Assembly (NCBI GenBank): GCA_023014365.1
Contig: JAEBUN010000030.1
Span: 248,001 to 312,000, forward strand
Reading direction: 5' to 3'
DNA length: 64,000 nucleotides
Origin: Lepiota brunneoincarnata
Taxonomy: Eukaryota; Basidiomycota; Agaricomycetes; Agaricales; Agaricaceae
Each line of letters begins with the position of its first letter. The first letter of the stretch is position 1. A program made the translations under genes and the position numbers. The notes below the pieces were generated by a model, which ran no database searches, was not told where the DNA came from, and worked only from the letters and a program-made list of their open reading frames with translations. This document shows positions 46,377 to 59,300 of the stretch, in pieces.

Positions 46377-46840
46377 CTAATCATCTTCCCCTAGAGGAAA
46401 CACCCGAGCAGGCAGAACGGGGTGAATTGGCCGAAGTCGGGTCGAGGACATAGTTGTTAACTCACCCGAGATTGGCTCCGGGTGCGATCGGATACATGGC
46501 AACCACGACATCTGTTCCCTCCGTACCCCCAGGCGTACTGGATCTGTGGAAATCATCTGACATCCGCATATCTTAGTGCGAGCATGATAAAGCGAGGACA
46601 AGGGCTCCGGATGTCCATCTCACGAAGAGGCTTCCAAGGACGCGCCCCGTCGTTGGCGAGCTTGGCGTCATTGAACTCCAATGGGACGGGGAGATTCTTG
46701 GGCGGGTGGGATTGGAGATTTGGAACGATTTCGTTCAACTCTCCTCGAGGTAGCCCTGGCAGTGAGGCATGGGAAGGGAAGGCTGAGGCCGTAGACACCA
46801 ACATGAGGGAAAAGGCGATGAAGTTTACGAGGCTGGCCAT
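46377..46840 (-). pseudogene. Unspecific peroxygenase relic, unit 2
   Basis: Duplicate of 19,489-19,952 with the same internal deletions, so those predate the duplication. Signal peptide, NDGARPWKPLREMDIRSPCP and the C-terminal AQVFPLGEDD-like end (here ARVFPLGEDD) are visible. The Gly before the heme-binding Cys-Pro motif has become Ser and the Gly after it Arg (SPCPR against GPCPG), showing relaxed constraint. Confidence 0.75.
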
Positions 46841-46901
46841 GTTGTGTATTGCTAATGAAAGTGTTTGTAAATGGTGACTCTATGAGAGGCTCGTTGAGCG
46901 C

Positions 46902-46909
46902 TTTTATAT
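46902..46909 (-). promoter_or_regulatory. TATA-like box of the unit 2 peroxygenase relic
   Basis: Same ATATAAAA on the minus strand, about 62-69 bases upstream of the ATG at 46,840. Confidence 0.4.
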
Positions 46910-46927
46910 GTTTCAGGGGTGCTGCTG

Positions 46928-47460
46928 CAGGGAAGGAAGGAACTTACCATTCTGCTACCGCTCATCGTAGCATTGGACTGTCCTGACGCGCCACCTGAAC
47001 ACCATGTGCGCTGCAGCCTGCTAACGCGAGACCCAGCACTCAGTCAACTCTTGACTGTAAAAAAACCAGTGTCATTAAGAATAAAGAGCATCCGTCTTCA
47101 GTACGACACGATCAAGTAAGGCTTTTATGGCACAGCACCTTGGCTAATGCGGCAGTTGGACAAGAGCAAGGTGCATGACGGCCCGCGCTGGCAATCAGAC
47201 TTGTACACCACAAACTGCTGCGCTCCGCGTCGTCGCAGGGCCAATCGTCAGCGCCAGAGCGTAGGGCTGGTCCCACCTGAATCAAGATAAACCAATGAGT
47301 CACCGCATGGGAGGCATGGCACCAAGCTCAATACAATGGTGACCCACCCGTTCGTGCCTCGGTGGGTGGGGTGGCGGGGAGACTTTCTTTTCTTGGGGTT
47401 CATCTGCAGCAAGAGGAACGTTCAGAAGAGTTTTTGGGTCCCCCGAGTAGTACCTGACTT
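46928..47460. other. Spacer, no gene seen
   Basis: Counterpart of 20,040-20,570, nearly identical to it. Only short frames. Confidence 0.35.
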
Positions 47461-47469
47461 CGGGCTAGG

Positions 47470-48590
47470 CTATGGAGCTATCAGTTGACAATGGAGGGGC
47501 AGCACTCGGCATGTAGCTAGGACATACTTCATAAGGTGCATAGGTGCATCGGTAGCGGGATATTTGGACTTTGTGCGGGGGGAGGAGGGGGAGAGGTTGG
47601 GAATCGGGTCAATCATCGGGGGTAGTGGTAGGCTATGGAGTTGTGACTTGTTAGTTGAAGGCGGAGCGGTTCGGCTCAGCGAGTGGCTCGTGCGTACCGT
47701 GCTGGGGTGCATCAGAGGCCAGCTCATTGGGTTCGAGTGGGGAGGGACCAAAAATCGATTGAACCGCCGCGGTGACAGCAGGGCAGGGGGTAAGACTCCA
47801 AGGGCTCCATCGATCCACCAGCTGGCCAGGAAAACCACGCCGGAGTTTTCGATTAGCCGAACAGAATGTGGTGTCCAGATCTTGTCGATTTCTGTGCTGC
47901 TGGACACATTCAAACCGTGGCCAGCAACAGCACCTTGACCATATATAGGCATGATATATACAACACGAACCCCGGCCAACGGCTGGGAAGGTCCGCTGAT
48001 GGGCCACACTGCTGCCCTTTTCCTAGGACACCCTCATGGATTACACAGGGTGTACGAGATTGGTGCACGCGTCAGGCGCCGGCAGAGTGTGACCCGGAAA
48101 GGGAGGTCAGAGGGGGCACAGTTGAAAGAACGTTGATGAGTTTGGTTGTCTCTACTCTATCTAGAGGCATTTCTGGCTCACCTCTAGGGCGTTCAACGGT
48201 CCATCAGTCATACAAGTTGTGGCCTCGAGTGCCGATTGAGGAGCTTTCCGAGACGACAGAACAGGCAGATCTCTGAGTTCGAGATTGAATGAAATGGGTC
48301 TTGTTTTGGGGTAGCCCTTACGAACCTCGGGATCATCACCTTCGTACCGCGGGCGCAAATCCATTACAAGTCCCCAAGCTATGGAGCTTTCCCTGTAGGT
48401 GAAGCTCGTTCTTGGGCACCGTCTGCTTCAAAGCAGGCCCTCCAGCTGAGCCACTCAATGTATAGATAGGATTGCGATTTACCTGTTGCGGCCTTGGAAC
48501 GAACTCCGCCAGCAGCATGCCACAGCCTAAAACGTGACACAAGGCAACAAGGGTCAGCACCAAATCAAAGTAGCGCGAATAATCGCGCAT
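47470..48590 (-). pseudogene. Unrecognised minus-strand gene relic, unit 2
   Basis: Counterpart of 20,577-21,710. The part 47,470-48,005 is nearly identical to unit 1. From about 48,010 leftwards in the gene (upstream half) it is clearly more diverged, yet YEGDDPEVRKGYPKTRP and the hydrophobic start LVLTLVALCHVLGCG are kept. Frames are broken. Family not recognised. Confidence 0.35.
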
Positions 48591-49079
48591 GGAACGGAGT
48601 AATTGAGTTCAGGATGTCATCATGCATTCAATTTCCCTCGGCTCCCGCCGTTGTCCAAAACAGAATTTTTTGAGTCAGAAGTGCCGGTGGACCGATGGAT
48701 TTCGCATTGGTGGGTAGCACCCCGCACAACGCCGCAATGGTTCTGACCAGGCATGGATATTGTTTAGCATTTAGCCTCATAGACCATCATTTACTAATGT
48801 GTGTCCCGTGATGAATCGCAGCCTTGCGACTTCACCGGAGTGGTGCTGTGGTAGGTGGTCCCTGGTCGGCCGTCAACTGAAATTACAAGTGTTCCTTTGC
48901 GCGGGAGCACTCGAGGAATACAGGAGGTGGAGAAGGACCCCGGCTCTACGATGACGGCTGGGCGGCAGAGTTGTGACCGAAAATGAAGTGATCTTACCGC
49001 CCTAGCTTTGTCCTGAGTATTACATATTCGGCCTGGGCTGCTGATTCATGCGGTTTGACAGCCTCACGTTGTGCTTTCT

Positions 49080-51480
49080 TTCTTTGGACTGGTCGTGAGG
49101 ACAAAGCAAGCCATGCCCAGTAAATCTAGAAAACCCCAGACGATTCGTCCCCCCCCCCCTCCCCGCACATCCCTCCCCATGGCTCCCCTCTCACCAGCCA
49201 TGCCCACCACCTCAACCCTGTTCATCGAACAGCATTCTAAACTGGCTTTCTAAATGCTCTCTACGGGTCTTTCCCTTCCTGTAGAGCCTCAAGTTGGTTT
49301 TCGATTACCTCGCCGCGGATGTCGGATTTCCGCCTTGTTCGACATCGTGGAGGTTCCCGATGCCTGGAATCTATCTGCCGACAAGTTGTCATCAAGAAAG
49401 ATACATCGCCGCAGCCGTAACACCTCATGGGATGGGCGCAAGCACTCTGCCCAGTGGCGCATCTGGTCCATCCATACAAAGCCCCCTTCTACTGGTGCCC
49501 ATTCCTAGAAACAGAGTAGCAATGATCCGGGTACCCTCCCAAGCCTTGAGTTTCTCCCTGCATTCTCTGTTGACAAGTTTGTGGGATCAGCGAGTGGCGA
49601 ACCGCCCCCCAACAAGGATTTAATGTGACCGTTCATGATCTCCGGCTGATATGTGTCTATAACCTTCAAGCTACGGAGCACGAGAACATCGATTACTATC
49701 TTTGGCCGGGACCATCTGCCTCGTTGTACGCCCAAGTCTGTGTCGGCAATACGTGGATCCACTTTATCAAGCTCTAGATGGTCAAGATGATAATGACAGG
49801 TGCACGTCTATTCAATAGAGGAATGCACTCAATTCAAAGCCACGATCCCGACGGGACCTGCCTGCTGCCCCTCTACTCTCACCATACATTGATGTATACC
49901 CTCAATGCCTATTGGTGAGTATTTTCGCTCCTCTGGTACTTCGCCCTGTTTGACTGTGCGGTACAGGGAATAGGGACGCCAATGATCCGATAACAACCAA
50001 GCTACTCAATCAGATGTTTCTAGAACATCAAAACACTCAAAATGTTACTATGTGCCCGCTCTCTTGCTACCGCATCAGGCGTGGGCCTCCAGCCTATTCC
50101 TCAAAACCCCCCTGGCTCCGGATCGAACCTCGAGTCACGCCTATACCCTGTCTTTACCAAACACTATTTTTGCATGGTGCTACCTTCGAAAGCCGCTGGT
50201 TTATTTCTGGAACTGACGCTGGCTGGGTCTGTGCGCGATGCGGGAATTGACGCCATCTTAGACCTCCGCACATCGTTGTATGTTACTCACTGTCTGCATT
50301 ATACGATGGTAGGTGACATGGTGGGTGCCTTTCTGCGCGAGGCTCGTCCGATCCTCGTACCTGGGTCATGTTTCTCCTTATTTCATATCCACAAGTGCAG
50401 GTACGAAATGAGGTAGGTGGTTCTTTTCCCAAGCAAGGGTATCCAGCCCTCGTGCTCCCTTGTCGTGGGGCTTGGGCTTAAGACCCTTTCCGTGAGGAAG
50501 GGGTCGACCAAATGCACGTTAAATTGGACATTACCACTATGTTTTCCCTGCCTCATTTTTTGATTTCGGTGAGCCTGCATATTTTCTTCCTATGACACCT
50601 TTGGCTAACTCGTTTTGTCCACGACAACAGTGCTTTTTCGAGACAGCTAAAGCACCGCCAAATTATTATTGCTGCCACGGGTTCACAGGTATATAGTTGA
50701 CTTGCTAAGTACGCCACGCAAGCTAATTGTTGGCTTCATCATGTTCTTCGCGTGCCCAGCGTGCCTGCTTTACCTAATCAGGGTCGACTTACAAGGTCCG
50801 TTTTCATCTTTGCCCACCACACCCTCTCATAAGCCTCTTGTAGATACAGCCCAAGCCGAGGAGTCCGAGTGGGGCCGACTGTCGTGCGGCTCACCAAGAG
50901 AATAGGGTGTTCTGTATTGAAGGTATGATCCTGTTTTCTCATTGGAGGTGTGTGGTGATATTGGCATATCAGAGGCAGTGTGCGATGTTGCCAGGGTCGC
51001 CGAGGGACGGGAAGGAGGGCTCTGCCGGCGGGTCGGGCTTGGATCTCGGAGTTATCCGTGCTCCAACTTGCGGTAGGTCTAGTCTACTGTCGGAAAAGCT
51101 GGGACGATATTGGCTGTCCTCACGGCGTGGTGTCAAGATGCTCCCCCACCACGTAGCTCCTGCTCAAGTACACGTGCTGAAGGGGCTCCCGGGTGGGTGT
51201 AGCAGGACGGTCATTTGCGATGCCTCAGGCAAGTACGCATCAACACGTGGACGCCTCTCTTTCTCACAGTCAATGCTAATCGCCAGCCAATTTTGTGAAT
51301 TATCCAGAGAAGCTCTTCTCAGCATACGGGTCACCAAACGACGTCCAGAAATGCCCGAAAAGCCGCATTTGAACGGTGTGGATGGAGCCCTCAAGTGATG
51401 GTGGCACTGCCTGGATTTTACCCTGGGGATGTTTTCGGAGATATTCCCGCATGGTGTTGGCACATCGCAGGGGCATCTAG
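49080..51480 (+). repeat. Dispersed gene-family block, unit 2 copy
   Basis: Nearly identical to 22,200-24,650 up to about 51,000, including the 124-codon frame (50,042-50,416). Between about 51,030 and 51,240 it differs more and carries the tract cttgcggtaggtctagtc, also found at the 35,703 junction. No intact gene. Confidence 0.5.
50421..50533 (+). repeat. Conserved exon-like core, copy i
   Basis: Duplicate of copy g, same frame and donor. Confidence 0.55.
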
Positions 51481-51566
51481 TGACGTCACCCCTGGCCACG
51501 TGCTTGCGAAGCATTCATGGGCTCAATCGTGTTGGCAACAGAAATAAGATGCAGTAACCGACGACA

Positions 51567-52665
51567 ATGGGCGCCGTCCTGTCTCCACTTCTCAACGCAG
51601 CCGACTCTACTACTAGAGACGAAGACTATATCCCTTCCGAATCAGATGTCTTCGCTACTCGTGATATCTTGAATTCCCGCCTTCCACTCGAATTGGTGGA
51701 TACCGTTCTGGATCTTGCCGAATATTGGCCATGTATTTCAGCAATGTGTTCGTTATCCTTTGACCTCTCTGCTCCTGCAGGACAGGAGATAGCATTCTGT
51801 TGCTTCATAACACCGGGTATACCCTGTGCATCCCGCCTGATAAAGACAAGGAATCAAGTGGAGGATCAGGTGGAGTTGGAGGACTTTGAGGTCGATGTCA
51901 GGAGGCGGGTCAAAAGAGTACTCTTTGAGATATCCAGTCGTGATCAGGGGTGGGGCGGAGAGCCAGGTTTGACCTGTCCGTTACTCTGAGTTCGAAAAAG
52001 CGTCACTCTGCACGCTAACACACTCTCTCGTCCTAGTACCTTATGCTGGATCCTGGACGTGGTTCGATGCAGAGATATGGCGTCCCAATGGTGTCCCAGA
52101 ACCCACTGGCCACAATTTTTATGAATCAATCTCGTCCACCATAACTGAAAGCGCTCAGATCAAGCCCGAGATGATCTCACCAACGGATGAAGAGCTCGCT
52201 GCTGCTGGATACCACCGAGTCGAACCTCCGTCCTCTTGCGCCGACATTCAGGCCAATACCTCATGGCTCATCCAACGCAATCGGCGGGCCAGTTCCCGGG
52301 TTCGAACGCATGTAGTTGGCTGGTCAGACAGGGATTTCGTCCATCATGAATGCCATCCGGAGTACGGCTCTGATAGTTCTGTGTCGTCGGCTTCAGATAG
52401 CGATTCCGATACACCTGCGCAAAGTACTTCAGCCCCAACTCGGGCCACCCTTCCCGACCTATATGGTTGTGGGAATGGAGCTGGTTTTGTTCGATCTCTT
52501 CAAGTCGGTGATCGTATTGCTGTCGTAGCTAGGGCGAAGGTACGAATGGAGTGTTCCTATCCAAGTACGCCCTCTGTTGTGCTAACCTACACGATGTAGT
52601 ATCCTGGCTGGGAGAACCAACTCCATGGCAATCTCAAAGCCAAAATAATGTACACTATTATCTAA
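51567..52665 (+). CDS. G1: F-box-like N-terminus protein, unit 2 copy
   Basis: Exons 51,567-51,966, 52,037-52,539 and 52,600-52,665 give 322 aa, as in unit 1. Splice sites are identical and the frame is open. Differences are few, for example LAEYWP here against LAKYWP in unit 1 and ADS against ANS near residue 12. The upstream AT-rich tract differs (cagaaataag here, caaatataag at 24,691), so expression of the two copies could differ, but a TATA box so close to the ATG is doubtful. Function unknown, as for the unit 1 copy. Confidence 0.7.
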
Positions 52666-52669
52666 CAGC

Positions 52670-53677
52670 TTGTCTCCTGCCTTTAATACAGGTGTCACCC
52701 TCCTCCCTCGAACTTGCCTGCATGTGTCACGGCTATGGACCATTTATTCCCCTAAAGAACAACCGGACGAGGAAACCGCAATGGGACCGGGTGGATTCGG
52801 TCTGATTCGATTCCAAATCATGGACGATGACTCCTCTGAGAGACACATCTGGTGGCCGCACATAGCGCCCTATGCCGTGAGGTGGGCCGAGGGGAAAAGG
52901 GGGCAACACAAGAAGTTTGAAGTCGGCTATGTAAAAAATTTCAAGATAAAGAAATGAGCAGGCATGTGAACAACGATGGGCGTATGAGCTGGCAAATTCA
53001 ATAAGGGAATTAGATTGATGTGGGTTGGCGACGTTAAATCACTCGGTGATATCGCTTAATATCTGCCGCCCACAACCTCGGGTCTTTACACTGCTGCCCT
53101 GAATGGCAAGCGCACGGGCCAAAGGGGGATGTCATCAGGGTTGTGCCCTAACAAAGCAAAGCGCGTGTGTTCCTCCCTGTCAATTCTCCTCAACACAGTG
53201 TGCTTCACCAACCGTTCATGAAGCGGGAATACCCGATGAACATACAATATATTCTGTTGTGTCAGTGGTAATGCTTTATTATATGAAAACCAAATCTGAT
53301 CAGTTTGTATCTATTTACTCGCAGGCTTTGTTGATGTACTGGTACTATACAGCCATCGGCTGATCAACTTCCCTTTCTGTGCCGCCTATGCTCAGTGCTC
53401 ATCCCTGGTAATTCGCATGGAACTGCATTTATCAATGATCGCTTGTCATACAGTGGGGATATACGCTCGGTAACTCGATGGTTCGTCCCCGTTGGCAATG
53501 GCTCGTCTTGCCAGCAGAGAACTCAATCACTTTATCACGACGAGAACACCCGCCAACTGAACCAAGCGCTTCGGAGTCTAATAAATAATCGATAACCTCC
53601 AAGCCAAGGACTATCTTCTCTTCTTCCATCCTCGTCCTCTCTTCCCCTCCTTGGACGCGGTTCTGGATAACACGGCA
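52670..53677 (+). other. Spacer after G1, unit 2
   Basis: Counterpart of 25,818-26,824. The conserved short frame here runs 95 codons (52,670-52,957) and ends EVGYVKNFKIKK. No named gene. Confidence 0.3.
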
Positions 53678-53845
53678 ATGTCGAAAGAAAGAACCCATGT
53701 CGAGACCTCCTGTACCAGTGCTTCCTCCGAACCTGAACCACGAATTGACCTCTATGGTCCCTCGAAGAAGAGCGTATGGACCCGCCTGGGCCTCTGCTGG
53801 GAGAGCTTCAAGCGCGCAACAGGAACGGCAGGGTTGGTGGTCCTG
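53678..53845 (+). pseudogene. First-exon fragment, possibly permease N-terminus, unit 2
   Basis: Duplicate of 26,825-26,990 (MSKERTHVETSCTS, SVWTRLGLCWESFKR), again without following TM exons. Confidence 0.35.
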
Positions 53846-56090
53846 AGGGAAGATGCGATAGGCGGTTTCAAGCGGTCCACAATGAGGTCATGTATGGGCT
53901 CGATGTTCGGGGGGCTGGAATGTTGTGAAAAAGGAATGGTACGCTCGTATACTTCCTTGCTCATGCAACTGCTCACCTCCAGTCAGATCGCGGGGGATTT
54001 TGGAAGGCTCGTCGTTTTGATAGGTCAAGGTTGCAGGATATCGGCTTAGTTAACCCATTAGTTTCATAGGAAATACCAGAGGACGAAACACAACCGGGGC
54101 TCTCTCGCAGTCCTTATTGGGGCCACGCCAAAGTTGAAAGCCATGTGACTGAAGCCCATCGCCGCGTCAATGAAGTCCGACTATCAACCGTCCCTTCCAT
54201 CAACCAATCGTCACGTCGTGCCAAGCCATAATTACCACAAATACCCGCTGTATCCAATTCGCCTTTTGTCCACCAGGGAAGCCCCTCATCAGCAACCCAG
54301 CTGCCTATTGACGCCTACAATGACGGTGCCATACGTGACTATCCTCCCTGTCCCCAGGGGCCAGGATCCAATTTTCTCGATCATCATCAGCAACGCCCGT
54401 GAGCACATTTAATCAACAACCTCGATGTACTACGGTTCCTTATCCAGTGCATCCGCCATTCAGTCCGGTACCAATCGCAGGGTCGACGAATTTGGTTCCA
54501 CCAATGGCCCCATTGACACCCCAACTACCAGCGGCGGTCACTTTGCAACTTTCCCGGTCAAAGGGCGTTCCGGGTCTGTGGGCACCAGTGGTGATTACCA
54601 GTTCCATGATAATCCATCCCTCCCCGCTGCTGATTGCTGATTATGGATCTACCGGCTCATTCTCGTCTTCAATAACGCAGGCACTTGCCTCAGAGCTATT
54701 CCCACGGGATGGCAAAACCCCTCCCCTTGGAAAACTGGGACTGTTCAGCCGTGACGGTCTTGCCCCCGCGTACGAGCCAAACCCGGACAACCCTTGGGCG
54801 GGCGGGCAGCGGTTGACTCACAATGACCACATATTACTCTCCGCTCATACCAGACAGACTTCCAACTTGTCTGAGGACGATGCATTGCTCGCGTACATGA
54901 CCGCTTTTCAAGAGCCCGTCACCGACCAGGAGGAGAGCGCTGGCGTAAAGCAAGACAAACACGTGAGCAGACACGTAAGGTTTGGAGAAGTTCGGGAGTT
55001 TGATGAGGGACCTGCTTTCTCTCCAATCCCACCGCAGCATTCGCCCGACGATTTGTCTACGCATGGCAGACAACCACCCGAGGATAGGAGTGCGTTTCTA
55101 TCAATCACCGCCACTTTGTCTCTGCTGACCATAAGTCCAGATCACCGCGTCGAAGAGCCGGCTCATCCACAGGATGCAAGTCCCGTTCATATCAGCCGCG
55201 TACCAGGACCAGACGATGACCCTACCGCTCCCCTGAACCGGGAAGACGAAGAAAGAGCGCTCAATGCTGCGGCAGCGAGGGAGGTTGCGTTGGAACTACA
55301 GCCAAGTACTACTACATCCAGGACCTCATCCTTATCCCCAACCTCTCCGGTACCAAGTGCGGTTACCCCTCAACAAGAGACGCCAAAGGGAACCACCAGC
55401 CTCACCGCTCATTCCTCCGAGCGCGTCATATATGGCCGACAGGTGGAGTGTCTCGCCCTGTCTTGAATGCACCCCTACATACGCTGAAAGCCCACATACC
55501 GGATCCCCCTCTTCACCGCTCACGCAGCAGCACAATATCGTATCTTCTCCTATGACACAACCGAATCCATTCAATCCCCCAGTGCCACAGGCCCATATTT
55601 ATGGTCAAGGACATCCTCCACCAAGAATCACCGTGGACCATCCGCAGCCCTATGCTTCACAACTAGATTCATACCAGCGCTAAGCCGCTATTCCGCCACG
55701 GGACCAACATTACGAGGAACAGTCTAGCCAGAGCCAGTATATGCCAAGTTCGCCGGCGCCGGCCCCGCGACTGCCACCACCGCAGATCAACTTTCCACCA
55801 GAACACTCTGGTCCTCGTGGGCGATTTCCATCCTGCCAAGAACCAGCGCAAGGCGACGGAGCTAATGACTCAACGATGAGCTCTGCATATCAGACCCCAG
55901 CTCAGACCCAGCTCAGACCCCATCTGAGCATGCCCCTCCTTCACCGGGCGTCACTTATGTTTTCTTCTGTTGTACTCTATTGTACGCTATGATTCGTCTC
56001 CATCATGCTCTTGGACCCCCTTTGGACACTGATTGGTTGAGGACTCTTACGACGACGAAGGACTCGTCTAAATCGTCTATGGGTTCACAC
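53846..56090 (+). pseudogene. Proline/serine-rich disordered protein, broken, unit 2
   Basis: Counterpart of 26,991-29,240 with the same two TAA codons (about 54,229 and 55,681) and the same two frame changes. It has an additional private one-base loss near 55,910, where the repeat cagaccccagct/cagaccccggct is shortened, shifting the frame of the tail. Further decay after duplication fits a dead gene. Confidence 0.55.
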
Positions 56091-56349
56091 TAGCACATGT
56101 AATTCTATATGTAAGCATCCGAGTTTTATGCTTCATTGTATCACTCGAGCAAGGGTAGGAATGCTCGCTCATAAATCTCAGTCGCTTTGGACCAATGTCA
56201 GCAATGGTGGGGTAACGAACTGCCGGAGCCCAGGTCGCGATTTTTGCTGAATGATGTCACTAAAATATAGCTGTGGTCCAGATCTCGTGGGAAGATTGCT
56301 GCTGTAGAACACAATGAGGCAGCATTAATGGCGCCCAAGAACTCAAGCC

Positions 56350-59300
56350 ATGACCTCCACCCAACGCACTGTCTTACAAGCCTCAGCGACAGCCATGACC
56401 GCTCATGGATTACCCGCGACGCCTGGCCTTGTTACACCCTTGGCCAATCCACCAACATCGAATTTCGAACCCATGGTCTCCACCTCCGTTAACCTAACCG
56501 ATACCGTATCAAAGATTGCAAAGGAGGTTGGCGAACTGTTCAAGGATTTACCGTATGTGAAGGCGTTTGCAGGAGTTTTGCTTCAAATTATCAAGATCAG
56601 AGAGGTGCACAAGCTTACTGGAAACCAAAGGGTCATCTAACAACAAAACAGGAAATACAAACCGAAAAGGATCGGTCTCAGGAACTGATCGAAAAGATAT
56701 TGGGCAGGTCAAAGGTCATCCTCCATGGCCTGCGCCAAGTGGCTACATCATCAAACAGGAACCAGCTGAAGGACACAGAGGAGGAATTAGGAGAGTATAA
56801 CCGGTAATACCACCTGACCTCTTTTCCCCTTTGTGGATTAGCTGATCTACCGCTCAGTCTCCTTGGGGAAATTCACGGTACGCTCATAACAAAGGCTCCA
56901 AAAGGCGTGCGGGGGAAAATGGGGAAGTGGATAAATCGGAATTCGAGGATCGAGACTCTGGCCAAGTATGATCGTCTCATCGATAGCGTCCACGCGAATC
57001 TCAATGTATGTCTGGAGTCTGTATTCATATCGCTTGCTCTCATTCGACCTCTACAGACTGGAATCCTTCTCAAGCTCATCAATCCACCTCAATCTGCTCA
57101 GCCATCCTCAGGTCCGGCCAGGTACGACAAACCTCATGTTATCTGTATCCAGTGTCCTGATGCTTGCCCTCGCTATTCAGTACTCTCTACAAGCCCATTC
57201 CTCGCCCCGATCAGATGATTGGGAGAGACGAAGAGAAATCCGCGGTCATTGGAACACTGCTCAACGACCCATTGCCACGGGTCACGATCTTGGGGGCTGG
57301 TGGGATGGGTAAAACGACACTCGCTCTCACTGCTGTGCACGACCGCGCGGTGGTTGAGCGATACCCTTCGCGGTACTTTGTCTCCTGCGAAGCGACCACC
57401 TCGCTAGCTGGCCTGATTTGGGAAATTGCTAATGCGCTACGCATCCCGCCTTCGGAGCGCAACGAAAACTTGATTGACATTGTTCTATCCCAATTTCATG
57501 GAAATACCATCCTATGCTTGGACAACTTCGAGACCATCTGGGAGGACGAGGCAATCCGGCGGGACATAGAAGACTTCTTATCTCACCTTGATTGTGTACC
57601 CGACCTCGCAATTATTATCACCATGCGTGGCACCCAGCGCCCTTCTGGAGCCGCCTGGTCGCAGCCGTTACTACCACCCTTAAAGAAACTAAACGACAGC
57701 GACGCAAAGTTGATATTCCAAAAGTCTCGAGTGCCAATGGACGAATTTGCCGAAAAATTGGTCGGGGTTGCCAATGGGATACCGCTGGCCATCAAACTCA
57801 TCATTGCCCAATTACACGAAGGGAACGAGAGGCCCAAATCGCTGTGGGCGCGATGGGAGCGGACGCAGACAAGGGCCATAGGGACGGGTACCAAGCATCG
57901 CTTATCCAATCTCGACGCGTCCATTCACCTGTCGGTGCACAGCCCACGTATGCAGGCAGACCCAAACGCTATCCTGACTTTTGCCATGCTATCGAGCCTT
58001 CCGGACGGGTTCCCATGCCGACAGGAGGCCATTGACGAACTCCAAAGTCACTTACCAGCAACGATCCGTCTTCAGGAGACATTGGTGTCCCTCCAACGGG
58101 TATCACTCACCTACGTCGACGGAACTGAGGGAACGCTCAGATATCGAATGCTTGTGCCGATCCGGGAGTTCGGCATGAAGATGGAGATGGATCGTCTGCT
58201 CGATAGCTGCTTAGGCACCTTCTACGCCGGGATGATGAATCGTTTTGCGAATTACGCAAATCCCACTGGCCATAACATAATTCCACCAGAGCTCCCCAAT
58301 GTACGCTCGGTATTCACGAAAGTGCTCAAGGAAGACCAAGTGGATGAGAAGATTGTTGACGCTTCCATTGATTATACCCTTTGGTGCATTTATATGGGCA
58401 ATCCCACTTCGGAGATCATTGACCTGGCACTGCAGCGGAAGGTGGTTGGGTCATCAAGGTTACATGCGCGATGTGTTTCAGCCTTGTCGCGTGTGTATTT
58501 TCGACAGAATAAGCTAGCTGAGGCGGAGTCGTCTTTCACGAAAGCGATGGAGCTTCACCAGCAATCGCATGACGTGCTTGGTGAGGCCAACGATGTCCAG
58601 AACCTGGGACAAGTGTATTTGCAACGGGATAAGCTAGACGAAGCCGAGTTGGCGTTCAAGAAAGCGATGGAGCTTCACCAGCAATCGCATAACGTGCTTG
58701 GTGAGGCCAACGATGTCCAGAAGCTGGGAGAAGTGTATTTGCGACGGGCTAAGCTAGACGAAGCCGAGTTGGCGTTCAAGAAAGCGATGGAGCTTCACCA
58801 GCAATCGCATTCTGTGCTTGGTGAGGCCAACGATGTCCAGAAGCTGGGAAAAGTGTATTTGCGACGGGCTAAGCTAGACGAAGCCGAGTTGGCGTTCAAG
58901 AAAGCGATGGAGCTTCACCAGCAATCGCATGACGTGCTTGGTGAGGCCAACGATGTCCGGAACCTGGGAGAAGTGTATTTGCGATGGGCTAAGCTAGACG
59001 AAGCCGAGTTGGCGTTCAAGAAAGCGATGGAGCTTCACCAGCAATCGCATGACGTGCTTGGTGAGGCCAACGATGTCCACAAGCTGGGAGAAGTGTATTT
59101 GCGACGGGATAAGCTAGACGAAGCCGAGTTGGCGTTCAAGAAAGCGATGGAGCTTCACCAGCAATCGCATGACGTGCTTGGTGAGGCCAACGATGTCCAG
59201 AACCTGGGAGAAGTGTATTTGCGACGGGCTAAGCTAGACGAAGCCGAGTTGGCGTTCAAGAAAGCGATGGAGCTTCACCAGCAATCGCATGACGTGCTTG

